64,000 bases of DNA from Gyromitra esculenta (GCA_038503075.1 JBCAML010000017.1:992001-1056000), one strand, 5' to 3'; counted from the first letter of the stretch, positions 11,785-23,693 are shown. Notes: generated by a model from the letters alone, not told the origin. Program-made: numbers and translations.

Positions 11785-11984
11785 GCATCCTGCACTCTTT
11801 TCTCGAAGTTGGCCTTTTGTTTTTCATGAGACCGGCCCATGATCACTCGCTTTTGATGCCTTCCAAGGTATGTCAGGTGTTTGGTTGTATTTTTATGGGA
11901 GTTTAGCTGCGGGGTAATACCAAAAAATTGCTTACTAATTGCTAATGGTTACATGGTGATCTATGGGTACACGGTAAAATACGT

Positions 11985-13479
11985 TAGTAGCTACTCCGCT
12001 CATACTGACCCTTACTACCTCTCTGCTTGCTCGGTACTATTATGCTTCACTGCAGGTAACAATATTGTAGATCCATTACACCTACACAGAAAAAACCTCT
12101 ACCTCTGCGCAAATTGTAATACAAACGCATGAAAAAAGTGACGAAATGACGGGTCTTGACGCACTTTGAGACACCCCAGAACCAACAAAAAATTACCTAT
12201 TGTGCAACAACAAAAATAAGAGTAGAAAAGTAAAAGTAATAAACCAATTCTCTGACTTCCAAAGTACAAGCTACCACTGTAACGGTACTACCATTAGTTA
12301 CATGTCATGAGCAGTATTATCTTAGTTGTGTGCAGTCATTGAACATAGTAGACAGCTGGAGCCTGGCACTGCAGGGTAACAGCTGGGAGCCAGTTACCCT
12401 ACCTTGCAGGGTAACCACAACGGCCCAGTTACCCTACTTTAGTTGGAGAAGTGGAGTATGGCGCAGGGTTGCTCCCATGTGCCACACCACCACCCCATGA
12501 CGCATATGACCTACGAGGTAACACCAGGAGGGGTTCTGCTGACCAGCAACCACTACTGGTGCGAGACTTGGATGGTGGAGACTCTCTTCCATAGGCCAAG
12601 AACTCTAGGTATGTGACAAGTTGATGATAACATCACAGAAACTCATGGCAGTTGGATTTGATAGCGCTTGGGTTACCCCTCAGTAAGAACCACTGACGTA
12701 GTGGGTGCACAGCGCCTGGTGCAAGCGATCCAGTACAAACCAACACATGTAGAGAGCTCAGAAGAAATCTCCAGACAGTTCTAACGGGTGCTACTAGCCC
12801 CACTGCGACAGCAAAGCCATCCTGATCCATATTATTGGAGAAGGAGGGACATGGGCCAAAAATAGCATGTCTCGGAGGGTAAAAGGAACTCCCGGGTCGT
12901 CAAGCCAAACCATCTGGCAGAACGTGGCCCGGAGGGTATATGAGGGAGCACTTGTGAAAAGATAAAGTCAATCGGACAAGTATTGGCTTAGTTATTAGAA
13001 GTTAACCAAAACCTCCAAAATCTATGTTGCAACGATGTAACACAAGTCCAAAAGTCTCTATCCATTTGGCTTCATTTCTTCCACGAGCTTAATATTATTT
13101 CTGTTCCTTTTGCTTCCTACAGGCACATTTGTCCACCACTCACCTGGAGGGTCTACAACCCAACCAGGAGAACCTACTGGTTCACCCGCACTAGCCCCTG
13201 GAACTCATTTTACGGTTACTATCACCAACAACTGAGTGCTGCCTCCAACATCTGAAGACATTCTGCCTCCTCCACATCTACTCCTATTTTCTACGGGGGC
13301 ATTTGCCTAATCTCAACCTAGAGGGCCCGTCCACCCCCCCCAGGCAATCTTAGTCACCATCCCCCTCACCGCGGAAACTTGTACAGTTCAGCTTCGCAAC
13401 TGAGCAACTTGCTGGCCGAAAGAGAAACCTCTCCAGGCCTTCCCCTGCTCCCCAATGCTCCGGCTCCCCAGTCAAAGAC
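11985..13479. other. Unassigned region and probable 5' UTR of LINE-1
   Basis: No supported coding sequence. Contains inverted GGTAAC/GTTACC motifs around 12376-12440. The last few hundred bases (from about 13090) are C/A-rich like the following LINE and are probably its 5' UTR; no 5' boundary or target duplication could be fixed. Confidence 0.4.
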
Positions 13480-14517
13480 ATGGCTTCTGTTAATGCTACT
13501 CCTGGATTTGGATCGCTTGGTCTTTCTAATAAAGACCCGATTGTTTCACCTGATACAATCGATATTGCTGATGCAAGCATGGCAGAAGACATTGTCGATG
13601 ACAATGATTCAATTGCTGTGGAAGAAAGCCATCTCTTTGAAGACGATTCGGCCATGCCCCCCTTCCCTCACACATTTACCGAAGGCATTGACTATATGCC
13701 TGAAGCAAGCCAAGGCACCGACAAAAATGATTATTTTTGTTGGCTCATCCGCAGCGAGTTTAGCAAAATGGCAAACCTCCACGATGAAACCAACGGATGT
13801 ATTTCCACCCTGCAACAACAGGTTACCACTTTAAAGGCTACGGTCGGTGGACTTACCGCCACCTTCAATCAACTGACAACTTCCATTAAGCAAAATGATA
13901 AGACCATCAACAGTTTGCAAGAAACTATAACCAAGTTAAGGGAAAATGGCCAAATCCTTGGGAGCAGAAATGCGGCCCCTCCTCTGAACCCACCAAACCA
14001 AAAATCCCATGCGAGCATTGCAAAAGCTGGAGGCCAAGGCCAAACTCAAATCAAGCCAAAGCCCAATGCCAAGAAAGAAACTTTCTTCAAACCAGAGTTT
14101 ACCAAGGTTAACCAGGAATTAATTGTTGAACTCTTGGAACCGGCCCCACTTTCTGTTACAACAGATGCCATCCTCACCTCCGTCAACCGTGCCCTTCCAG
14201 ACACTCACCAGCTTAGCTTTGCAACATACACTATGCAGGGCAATATAATGCTTCATACCTTTCCCTCCATTTTAGCTAGCGAAGTTGTCAAATACGAAAT
14301 GGAAATCACCAGTGCACTCGCAGGCTTAAAACTTGCCCCCTCTTCCGTCCACCTAAACAGTTGCTGGAGTCAATTCCTTGTTCCCAATGTTTCAACTTAC
14401 ATTGGATCCGGCAAAGAAGCAGGCCAGGCCCTCGCCAATGCCATTACCCAACATATTCCGAACATTACTTTTGCTCAGATTCCTAGATGGCTTCTCCCAG
14501 ATGAGCGACGAACCTAG
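13480..14517 (+). CDS. LINE-1 ORF1 (Gag-like, 345 aa)
   Basis: Nucleic-acid-binding ORF1 protein of a Tad1-like non-LTR retrotransposon. It starts MASVNATPGFGSLG, has an acidic stretch, then a predicted coiled coil (about residues 95-160, DETNGCISTLQQQV to LRENGQIL), a basic Gln/Lys-rich linker, and a C-terminal globular part (FKPEFTKVNQELIVELLEP onward). It stops at TAG 14515-14517 before the zinc knuckles. Cys/His residues resembling a knuckle (C..GQTGH....C) follow in another frame near 14540-14590, so a frameshift has probably truncated the protein. ORF2 follows immediately. Confidence 0.7.
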   Translation: MASVNATPGFGSLGLSNKDPIVSPDTIDIADASMAEDIVDDNDSIAVEESHLFEDDSAMPPFPHTFTEGIDYMPEASQGTDKNDYFCWLIRSEFSKMANLHDETNGCISTLQQQVTTLKATVGGLTATFNQLTTSIKQNDKTINSLQETITKLRENGQILGSRNAAPPLNPPNQKSHASIAKAGGQGQTQIKPKPNAKKETFFKPEFTKVNQELIVELLEPAPLSVTTDAILTSVNRALPDTHQLSFATYTMQGNIMLHTFPSILASEVVKYEMEITSALAGLKLAPSSVHLNSCWSQFLVPNVSTYIGSGKEAGQALANAITQHIPNITFAQIPRWLLPDERRT

Positions 14518-14684
14518 GAGTGCTCACCCTCTTACTAGATGTGTCCCAAGTGGCCAAACGGGCCACCGCTCAAGCGATCCCACATGCCCAGCAAGAGCCA
14601 AAGTTCAACTCCTCAGAAGACAACAAGCAAGTGGGCAGGCCCCCGCAGACCACAATGAGTACACCACCCCCTAGCGGCATAGCC

Positions 14685-17600
14685 TTAGTGCAGCAACTGA
14701 ACTGTGCTCGAGGGAAGGCTGCCATTTTTTCAGTACTTTCATCTCTTTCCCCACCTGATAAGTAATGTCCCACCATTTGCCTACTCCTCCAAGAGCCATG
14801 GATATCAACCACTGGCCTCCCTCCCACTATCCCAAGATACACTATGGATGTACCAACCCAAAAAGTACCCAAGTGCGTGACCTATATTAAAAAGGATCAC
14901 AGACTGAATCCAACACTCATTGGCTCCTACAACAACTCCATACTCTCAATGTCTATCCAAATAAATAAAACAATACTGGAAATCACCAATATTTATGCCC
15001 CCACAGGCAAAGAAGCAAACCTATTCCTCCTAACCCACAAACCTCTTAAATCTGCCATTATTTCTGGCGACTTTAATTTACACCACTCCCGTTGGGATGG
15101 CGACCTAACACCAGAATACAACGACAGAATGCACTACCTTAATAATATGGCACTGGTCGACAACCTTCTTTATATGATGGACGGTTTTGGCATGACCCTC
15201 ACCCCGCAATAAAACTTGACCCACAATCCCTGACCTAACTTTCACCAAGCTAGCTGACCACCCTCTATTGCACTGGCAGGTGGTAGATAATGACGGGCAT
15301 GGATTGGATCACAGCCTCATTCAAAAGACATTCAACATTGCCTCCCTCACTTTCATCCCACGAAGACTATACAACAAGACCAATTGGATTAAATTTGACA
15401 AAGGCATTCAATGCATAAACCCTTCGAGCATGCAATGGCAGACATCCAAAGCAACATTAGAATCAGCTAACATAATTCTCGACCAAATAGGCCTGATGAT
15501 AGATGAATGCACACCAATGTCCAAACCCAAAACACGTGCAGTGGCATGTTGGACACTGGTACTCACAAAACTCTGGAAGAAAGTCCCGGTGGTACAAAGA
15601 TATGATCAGAAGGAACACACCTCGAAATCATCTCACAAATTGAAGGAATGCGAGAAACAATGGAAAGCCAAAGTACAACTCACATATTAGACTTATTGGG
15701 ACTGGAAGATCTCCTCTGCCACTCAATCTACAGGCTGGCAAGTAATATCCGGCCAGAGAAAAACACCACCACATACTGCACCCTCTATCCTCGGAAAAGA
15801 AAGCTTCGATGAAAAATGCCAACTCTTCACAGAATCCTTTTTCCCACCATCCCCTGCTATCCTGTCCCCACTTCCTCAAGGATGGATCCCCAAGATACGA
15901 AGTGGCAACCCAATTGATTACCTACCTGTCACTCCTGCAGAAGTTAACCTAGCACTACAGAACGCAACAAACAAAGCACCTGGACCCGATGACATACCAT
16001 ATAGTATTGTACAAAGAATTCAGTCAGCTAAGCCGGACATCCTTCCCATTCTCTTCTCCCAGCTACTTTGGCATTCAGTTCTCCCACCTCAATGAAAAGT
16101 TGCAAAGATCATCCCTATACACTAGCCATCAAAAGAAACATACGACCACCCAAAGACATACAGGCCAATATCCCTCCAGTCCTGTGTCTCTAAAATATTG
16201 GAAAAAATGGTGACATGACAACTAGTTGACAAGGCTACGAAACTGAAAGCCTTTTCCAGCGAACATATGGGCAGCATACCTAAGCAATCAGCGATAGACG
16301 CACTCATGACGATTCTTACCTCTGCACAAGCAAACACCGCCACACAAATACCTGGAAGACAGATAAAAGGGACTGACAAAAGAGCACCAACCATCCCAAG
16401 ACCTTCCCTCCTAACCAATGACATCGATGGTGCATTTAATTGCGTCATGCATTCAAGGCTTGTTGAACTACTGACCCTACGAGGATTCCCTCAATATCTT
16501 TGCAAATGGATCAATGACTTCTTATCCAACTGTGGAATTCAGTATCACTTTGATGGCCAACAGTCAAAAATCATTCCCTTCCTAGCTGGAGTCTCCCAAG
16601 GATCCCCCCTCTAACCAATTCTATATGTACTTTATGCCTCCAACTTAAGCACCGCAAGAGCAACCCTGAGTGAACCGAGCATGTCCTACATTGATGACGA
16701 AGGAGTTTTGCAAGTGTCTTTAAATCAATCATTTGCTACATGAAGGCTGCAAGAGCGTGTTGACGCCAGAGTTGAATGAGCAAAGCATCTTAATATCTGC
16801 TACTCCGCCACCAAAAAGAATTGTTACACATCATCAATCTGAAAGGAAAACCATGAGACAAGAATGTCTGTACTGTAAACGTCCATGGATTGGTAATCCA
16901 ACCCAAGCCTGTCCTGAAATCTCTCGGAGTATCAATTGAGGAAAGATTGTCATTCTACCATCATGCCACACTGATATGAAGCAGACTCAGACAAGAAGCG
17001 GCAGCTCTAAAAGCCTTTGCCTGGAGAACTAATGCCTCCTCTCAAGCATTGCATCACTTTGTCAATACAACTCTTCTCACCATTGTGTTATGTTGGAGTG
17101 AAGCATGGTGGACCGGACATAATAACATTGAAACAATACTTCTATCACCATACCTATCCCTTGAATGATCTCTCACTGGCCTACCTCGGTATACCAAAGG
17201 ACAAATGGTGTTACGTGAAGCTCATCTCCCACTTCTCAAACTCCTCCTTGATTGCAAATCCAGAAAATTTGGAATATGCATTCTCCTCTTAGAAAACACA
17301 CATCCTCATCAAAACATGCTCGAACAGCTTCTCCTAAGCAAGCTTCTTCCCTTTGTCAGCACAGGACTAAAATGAATTGCTTCCCTACTCCATGAATTAC
17401 TTCCCTTGTCACCAATTCTGGAAACCCTTACCCCTATTGACCCTCACCTCTACCTCTCACACGAATGTCTGGAAATATCCCTTCTTTCTAAAGAAATTAC
17501 CTCAGTCAACCATAGGCTGTGGATAGAGACCCTCTCATGCTCACTGCTTGTATACACGGATGGTTCTAAGTAAACAGAAGGAATCGTTACATCTGGGTGG

Positions 17601-18830
17601 GCGGTATATGACTCTGATGTCTCTCTCCTATCACCTATCACCTCAGGCAATTGCAACCTGGGGTACCATGCAGAAGTTATTGACGGCGAAACCCACGCCA
17701 TCCAGGAGACATTCAGCACGATGACCGTTGATGTTTCACACAATACAATTTACATCTGCGTTGACAACCAAATGGCCCTTAAATCACTAACCGGAGGCCC
17801 CTCTTATTGCCGTGAGTTCCTCCATCAGACCCTTCAAATCATCAAGTCCTACCGACAGCAAGGCTGGAACATTAAAGCCATCTGGACACCATCACATGTC
17901 GGAATCATTGGCAACAACAAAGCAGACTCCCTGGCCCAACAAGCGCATACCTCTCCACCATGCAAATGGACTCAGGCAACTCTAGCCTGGCTCAGAAATA
18001 AACCAACTCAGCATATGATACGAGACTGGAAAAATGATACACCAAACGGCAAAATTAACCTCACCTTTGCTGGGCCTGAAGCTTCCATACGGTTTCCCAT
18101 GGCACAATTCCTTTTTAAAGCCACAACTTTCACGGATGTAAGGGAGTAAATGGATCAAAGATATTGTATGGGTTGTGATAAGGGTTTTGGTTAGGATTAT
18201 AATGTCTTTGTGCTTCGGTTGCTATTGGTTATGAGTCATAGTGGTTGGAAAGCGGGGTATTTAAAGAGATGGATTTTGCTCGCTTGTATCTTCTTCTTCT
18301 TTCTTTTAGCAACGTTCTTACTTTAATACTACCATGATTCTCCCTCAGAATCCTTGCAGTCGCTGTCGCTGTGAAAACCTTACATTTAACTCGCCTGGAG
18401 TTAAAACCCACGTAGAACCTGTAGAAACATCGTATACCTTGTCACTTGACTTTTCGTTTAAGTAGCACTGCTCACCTTCAGGGATACTGAAGGGCTTAAC
18501 GAAGGTCAAACCGTGAGAACAACAAGGACAACAAGGGCAGATATGACGCCTTTTAACACTGAAGAGAAGACTTGTGACTGTGGGGACACCCTTTCCTCCA
18601 ATCACTTGATTTTAGAATGAAAATTGTTTGCGCAGCAGAGAAAAGTGGCCCTGAGGGAGATGGGCGTAAATTGTACGAAGGCGGACATGTTATTTTCTAA
18701 GAAAGATGTTTTTCCTTTATTGAAGTTCTTGAAGCAAATAGGTTTATGTTTGTTTGAGCCATACAAGGTGGAAGACGGTGCGGTGGAGGAAGACTTTATT
18801 GATAACGCTTAAAGTTTTTGTTCATCTCTT
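14685..18830 (+). pseudogene. LINE-1 ORF2 relic: APE endonuclease, reverse transcriptase, RNase H
   Basis: Many stops and frame changes, but domain order is complete. APE endonuclease: LQEPW, then NIYAPTG and ISGDFNLHHSRWDGD (14780-15110). Reverse transcriptase: NKAPGPDDIPY (about 15970), YRPISL, LTNDIDGAFN, LAGVSQGSPL and the catalytic YIDD at 16687-16698. RNase H: YTDGSK (17550), then WTPSHVGIIGNNKADSLAQQ (17880-17945). A C-terminal zinc finger CDCGDTLSSNHLILE lies at 18559-18603, beyond a solo LTR. This order, with RNase H, fits the Tad1 clade of fungal LINEs, which copy themselves by target-primed reverse transcription. Internal stops show it is inactive. Confidence 0.8.
18128..18518 (+). 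repeat. Solo LTR, subfamily B, TSD ACAAC, inside LINE-1 ORF2
   Basis: TTTCACGG...CCGTGAGA flanked by ACAAC (18123-18127, 18519-18523). It separates the RNase H domain of the LINE from its C-terminal zinc finger. Confidence 0.92.
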
Positions 18831-19087
18831 ATGTTACTGGGCATGGAAGGCCATGGGAGATTCTTTTGTTTATTATGTGTGATGGAGGGGGTTGCAGGTG
18901 GGTTTGTTTTGTTTTTCCTATGTTTTTCTTATGTTGCTTTTCATTCCTATTATGTATTGGGGGCGTAGAGTGGAGGATGAGGCCTTGTACTGTGTTGTAC
19001 TGTGCCATTCAGGTACAAGATGGAGGATTGGTTCCGCGTGGTCTTGTAGTTCGTCTAAAATTATATTATTGTTATTATTATTATTAT
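18831..19087 (+). other. LINE-1 3' UTR and (TTA)n tail
   Basis: Non-coding T/G-rich tail after the ORF2 C-terminus, ending in ATTATTGTTATTATTATTAT at about 19066-19086. A short tandem tail of this type is usual at the 3' end of Tad1-like LINEs and marks the plus orientation. No target duplication was identified. Confidence 0.6.
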
Positions 19088-19163
19088 GAGCTCCCAAAGT
19101 TGGCTGCTTGAAATGTCACCCTAACTCCTGCCAATCGCCTTGGAACAATGACCTGTCCCCAGG

Positions 19164-19575
19164 TTTCATGGATCGAAGCGAGGAGGTCAGTTAAGGATTA
19201 TGTTGAAGGGTTGGGAAGGATTTCGGTTATTGGGAACAATGTCTTTGTACTTCAGTTGTTGTTCGGGTTGTTGGTGTTACAGGAAAGCGGGGTATTTAAG
19301 TGAAGGATTTCGATCGTTCTTGTTTTTCTTTCTCTTCTTTCTTTAAGCAACGTTCTTGTTACCTTCTGCTGTAAATCGTCGGAATACTACCTCGGTTCTA
19401 CCTCAGAACCCTCGCTGTCACTGTTCTCTTCGCCGCACTTATCTCGTCTAGAGATAGACCCTTCGTAGAACTTGTAGAAACGCCGTGCACTTCGAACATG
19501 TGGTTTACCTCGCCTAAGTAGCACTGCTCACCTTCAGGGATACTGAAGGGCTTAGCGAGGGACTCAACCGTGAGA
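19164..19575 (+). repeat. Solo LTR, subfamily B, TSD CCAGG
   Basis: TTTCATGG...CCGTGAGA flanked by CCAGG (19159-19163, 19576-19580). Outer stem CCTCGCCTAAG / CTTAGCGAGG, an A-to-G variant that still pairs. Confidence 0.92.
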
Positions 19576-20391
19576 CCAGGCTGAAGGCAGAGAGGTGAGA
19601 AGACCGTGGAAGCGGATCCTTCTGCCAATGCAGTATTCTGCAGCAGGCTCTTTTGCTTGGAATGTTCGCGTAATCCTCAGGCTTGAGTCTACCATGGGGT
19701 ACAACCAGCTGTCAGAGATAAGCGTTCTCTCAGAGACGGAATGCAAACCTGCCAGAGTAGAACCTGAGCAAAGTAAGTACAGGTTTGTTCAAGACCTTGG
19801 GTCTAGATAACTAGTATAAAAGTATCGAGATCATGGCCACCTGTAAAGAATCCTCATCTTCCACACGATAGTAGCAATAGTGAGTTACCTGCGAAGCGAA
19901 ACCTTATTTATATTAAGTTTGGTGAGCTACAACTTTCTGCTGAAGCAATTATCTTTATCCATTATACACATACACATATTCGCATGGCTATGCTCCAGAG
20001 TCCTTATCTCTAGGAGGGTCCCTATTACAATCGGACCTGAATCAGCCCTGAATATCACACTTTGTGACCCTCTCCATGAAGCTCTTGGAGATTGAGGTGT
20101 TTCGGAGGAGGCAGCAAGCTATCCAGTAGACTCCAGGAGAGGGTGCCTGGACCGCCCCGAGTCTCTGGGAGGAAGTGGGTCACTGTATGCTCCTCCAGGT
20201 GGGCACATATTCTCCAGGAGTCTCCCATGCCTTCCAATGATTCCGATCCTCCTGGAGCTGAGGGAGGAAATAATTCATTTTACTGATGTTGAACTTGACA
20301 TACCAGACTTCAACAAACCAAAATATATCAATCCTCATTTATTACATATTTTTACAAATGCTATAATTCCTAAGATTCTCAATCAATAAAC
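19576..20391. other. Unassigned region with CTCCAGGAG motifs
   Basis: No recognisable gene. Between 20040 and 20250 the near-palindrome CTCCAGGAG recurs several times in a G/C-richer patch. The 71-codon frame at 19595-19810 has no known motif. Confidence 0.4.
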
Positions 20392-20642
20392 ATGGATGAA
20401 CTGATACACAAAGGAATGACGTTTGCTACGTGGCAAGAATTAAGAGGAGCAGTAGAAGATTGGGCAGTTATAAGTGATTTTTCTTTTTAAGTGGAACAGA
20501 GAGATTGTACACAAGTCAACTACAGATGCTGAGATCGAGTAAGCAAGTGTCCGTGGAGAGTTTATGCGTCTATAACAAATGAGATGGGAATCTGTAGCAA
20601 AATCGTCAATTCACAGCATACTTCATCAAGAAAAGTCAAAAA

Positions 20643-21242
20643 ATGTCCCTGGGAGTAACAGGGAGTATCAGAGACAGCCCGACCCGATTTGACCACCACC
20701 TGATCCCAAGGTTCTTTGATATGGGTCTCTGGGTGTCCTGTGGGACTCCCGGGAGCACATGCTTTAGTCCCAGGGAGAGCTCTGGTACTGCTAAGCGACT
20801 AGTCATAGTTACCCTACCTACACCTAAAGCTTCTACATCTTGCTCATATGGTATCATGAATGCTGCAATTGGCGAATTATCTTTATTAATCCATGTACAC
20901 AAGCTCTCTATATACACACTAAAATATGCCACTCCTGGTGGGGGCGGAGGAAGCTGCTGCCCCTGCTGCTGGTAGGGGGAAGTTGCTCTTGCTGCTGTTG
21001 GGTGTCGATGTTGCTGTTTAAGAAGTGCTGAAAATGACTTGTTTTCATAACAAACAGAATAGGCCGGGTAACTATCAGTTAGTAAGGTTAAGGTTCATGG
21101 TCCACTAAGACCCTCCTGGGACTTGGTTCTTGGTCCTGGGACGTTCCTGGGACCATGCCCATGGGCCCAGGGGCTCCCCAGAAGTCTGGTCTTCCCATTG
21201 GACAATTGGGGTACCAGGAACATTGGTTAATGTCCCTGGGAC
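20643..21242. mobile_element. Insertion in the MULE relic, rich in TCCCTGGGA palindromes
   Basis: It separates the two N-terminal MULE blocks and is bracketed by direct ATGTCCCTGGGA strings (20643 and about 21230). Internally, variants of TCCCTGGGA/TCCCAGGGA recur at 20643, 20756, 20780, 21114, 21134 and 21230. No coding capacity or known class. Confidence 0.4.
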
Positions 21243-21397
21243 TAATATACTTTGCTGATGCTTGTGCTGGAGCTCAAGAAAAAAACCGAGATATACACAA
21301 CACTCAATCATGGCTACATCGAGTCATACCTCAACATTTATTTGTTACCCGAAATACCACTGTTCATGAAATAGTTGACTGCCCTAAAATGCAATAC

Positions 21398-21746
21398 TCT
21401 CACAGTTCGACACCTTTGTTAAGCCCTTCAGTATCCCTGGAGGTGAGCAGTGCTACTTAAGCGAGGTGTCAACACGTTTGAATAGTGCAATGTTTCTACA
21501 AGTTCAACAGGGGTCTAACTCAAGTCGAGTTAAGTGCAGCGACGAGGACAGCGACAGCGAGGGTTCTGAGGTAGAACCAAGATAGTATTTGAATAGTACA
21601 AGAGAAGGTAAACAAGAACATTGCTTAAGGAGAGAAGAAGAAGAAGACAAAGAGCGAACAAAATCCATCACTTAAATACCTCACTTTTCCCATTCAAATC
21701 CCAATAACCGAAACCTAACCCTATACTCCATCCTTAATCCGTGAAA
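21398..21746 (-). repeat. LTR remnant, subfamily B, internally deleted (349 bp)
   Basis: TCTCACAG...CCGTGAAA with about 60 bases missing relative to full copies. Its flanks do not match each other; instead it abuts a plus-strand fragment of the same LTR. Confidence 0.75.
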
Positions 21747-21813
21747 CTCACTTAAGTAGCACTGCTCACCTTCAGGGATACTGAAGGGCTTAACTAGGTA
21801 CTCAACCGTGAGA
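21747..21813 (+). repeat. 3' fragment of an inverted subfamily B LTR
   Basis: Starts at CTTAAGTAGCACTGCTC and runs to CCGTGAGA: only the last 60-odd bases, in the opposite orientation to the remnant just before it. Confidence 0.7.
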
Positions 21814-22696
21814 ACTTGGAGTTACTAACATGTGATTGTAGCCATTTTAAGAAAAATGGAATCCCATGTGGGCATGCATTCAGTTGTATTGTGTTACTTG
21901 GTAAGCATCCTCAAGATTATGTACCAGAGGTTTTTACAATGGAGGTTTGGAAAAACACATATCTTTTGAATTTTATTCCTGCGAGTTTTGATAATATTGT
22001 GGACTTTGAACATGCTAGGACTGTTTGTAATCCTCCAACAAAGCAACGGGCCTCAATGGGTAGGCTACAAGTGGTAAGATTGACAGCAGGATCACAGAGA
22101 AAAAAGATAACATTAGTGCAAGCAAAAATAAATGGCTTGAATTTACCCCCAAAAAAGGGTAAAGGAAGTCAAGCATGTTGTAAATGTGGAACATATGGGT
22201 AGAATAAAAAAATGTGTACTGAAATAATTGTATTATAATTTTTAATATTTCTTGTATTAAAAAAGACTGTAAAACGAGTGACTTGGGGTGAATGGTAGTC
22301 ATATACATAGATTAGCAACAGTTGTCACGGTCATATACAACACAACTCCTTTTACCTTTTTAGTATTTCATGTAGATGTAACAGTTGCCTTGAGGTCACC
22401 TTCTGTTCATCTTTTCTTGTTTGTTGTCATGGCATCTATTTTTTATTCTCCTGAATTTATTCAGCTTCATGCAAATCAGATGGTTACTCGAGCTGTGGAA
22501 GATGTTGTTCAACAAGAATAACCTCAAATCAACCAAATTCCAGAGCAAAAACGCATATTAAAAGAATGTGCAAAGGCATTTTACTCTTCCTTTCAAGTTA
22601 CTATCTCTCCCCATAATTATTCAACATTTATGGCCGCATTGCATCATTCTATTCCTTTTCACACTGACGAAAAAATCGAAAAATCAGCTTTCAATT

Positions 22697-23114
22697 TCTC
22701 ACGGTTGTGTCCCTCGTCAAGCCCTTCAGTATCCCTGAAGGTGAGCAGTGCTACTTAAGCGAGGTAACAACACGTTTGAAGAGTGCGGTGTTTCTACAAG
22801 TCCTACAGGGGGCTATCTCAAGGTGAGATAAGTGCAGCGAAGAAGACAGCGACAGTGAGGGTTCTGAGGTAGAACCGGGATAGTATTCTAACAATTACAA
22901 GAGAAGGTAAATGAGAACATTGCTTAAGGAAAGAAGAGAAAAAGAACAAGAACGACCAAAATCCTCCGCTTAAATACCCCGCTTTCCCATGACATAATCA
23001 ACAATCCGACAACAACTGAAACATAACCGAACAACAAAGCTATTATACCCAAAGAAATCCTTCATGACTACTCATAACTTCATCCTATCCCATTACTTGG
23101 TTCCATCCGTGAAA
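22697..23114 (-). repeat. Solo LTR, subfamily B, TSD CAATT
   Basis: TCTCACGG...CCGTGAAA flanked by CAATT (22692-22696, 23115-23119). It interrupts an otherwise continuous reading frame. Confidence 0.92.
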
Positions 23115-23242
23115 CAATTCTCCATTAATTGACAACAGTACTATCATCAAGTCACAGGACAGTGAAATCCTTGTAATATTCTGGAAAAACACGTTCAATG
23201 TTCCTTTCAGTTCCATGGTCGGTCATCGCATCATATATAACC

Positions 23243-23693
23243 TCTCAAGGAGCGAGATCTCGTCAAGCCCTTTGGTATCCCCAAAGGTGAGCAGTGCTAC
23301 TTGATCGAGAACTAACAACAGGAGGTCAAGTGTGATTCCACAGGCTCTACAAGAACGAGGAGTTATGACGACTCCGACCGTGGAACTACGTTGATGTAGT
23401 GGCGTGATAAGAAAAGAGATATCACGGAGGCGACAAAGGATTATGTAGGAATCCTGGCTTGTATTGTAGTAGACAAGTAGAGTGACAATAGAAGACGTTG
23501 CTTAAAGAAGAAAGAAGGAAAAGTACAACAAGAGGGGAACACCCTTCGCTTATATACCTATAATCCTGCTTTTCGCTGACCAACATGTGACTCATTGTAA
23601 CCGAAACCCAAAGAAACACAAAGAACAACAACGAAAACATAACAATCATATACCCAAGCACCAAACTAACCAACGAAACAACCATCCGTGAAA
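23243..23693 (-). repeat. Solo LTR, long subfamily A variant (451 bp), TSD TAACC
   Basis: TCTCAAGG...CCGTGAAA flanked by TAACC (23238-23242, 23694-23698). It has about 40 extra bases around ACTACGTTGATGTAGTGG, also present in the LTR of G4. Hairpin CCTTTGG-GGATA-CCAAAGG (sense). Confidence 0.92.

Larger units (their letters stand above)
8946..11840 (-). pseudogene. pogo/Fot1-like DDE transposase, broken
   Basis: Start MGRSHEKQKANFEK at 11840 is followed by a helix-turn-helix/CENPB-type region (GIALSTLKHWLKG, RNWLIRYLTRHPAL). A 58-base intron (10499-10556, GTAAGT...TTTCAG) leads into the DDE domain (NMNEKGFLMG, LDGHVSHCTW, HSTHLLQPLDVGLFGP) and a C-terminus FEATGIRPINP followed by a Lys/Ala-rich tail. 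Two further introns or lesions lie near 9990-10145 and 9745-9800. The family cuts and pastes DNA at TA. Two solo LTRs split the N-terminal half; across both, the reading frame resumes when the insert and one duplication are removed. The first catalytic Asp is Asn here (AAC, 10442-10444), so the enzyme is dead even apart from the insertions. Confidence 0.85.
8871..11984 (-). mobile_element. pogo/Fot1-like Tc1-mariner DNA transposon with 38-bp TIRs
   Basis: Terminal inverted repeats at 8871-8908 and 11947-11984 begin ACGTATTT(C/T)ACCGTGTACC and differ at only three positions, all transitions. Both ends are flanked by TA, the Tc1/mariner target. Removing the two solo LTRs and their duplications gives a native element of about 2.29 kb, usual for the family. 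One transposase gene fills it on the minus strand. Confidence 0.88.
20392..22202 (+). pseudogene. Mutator-like (MULE) transposase relic, middle lost
   Basis: Three blocks in order. N-terminus MDELIHKGMTFATWQEL with CPWRVYASITNEMGICSKIV (20392-20642); after an insertion, YFADACAGAQEKNRDIHNTQ to TTVHEIVDC (21243-21397); and the C-terminal SWIM zinc finger CDCSHFKKNGIPCGHAFSC (21828-21884) with LGKHPQDYVPEVFTMEVWKNTY. MULE transposases carry a FAR1-like N-terminus, a DDE domain and a SWIM finger; here the DDE domain is gone. Two foreign pieces replace it or interrupt it: 20643-21242 (rich in TCCCTGGGA) and LTR remnants at 21398-21813. Confidence 0.72.

Noticed and set aside
10646..11789. An inversion between the two oppositely oriented LTRs in the pogo element, suggested by reverse-complementary duplications.
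   Set aside because: The transposase reads continuously across both sites in present orientation once each LTR is removed; an inversion would break this.
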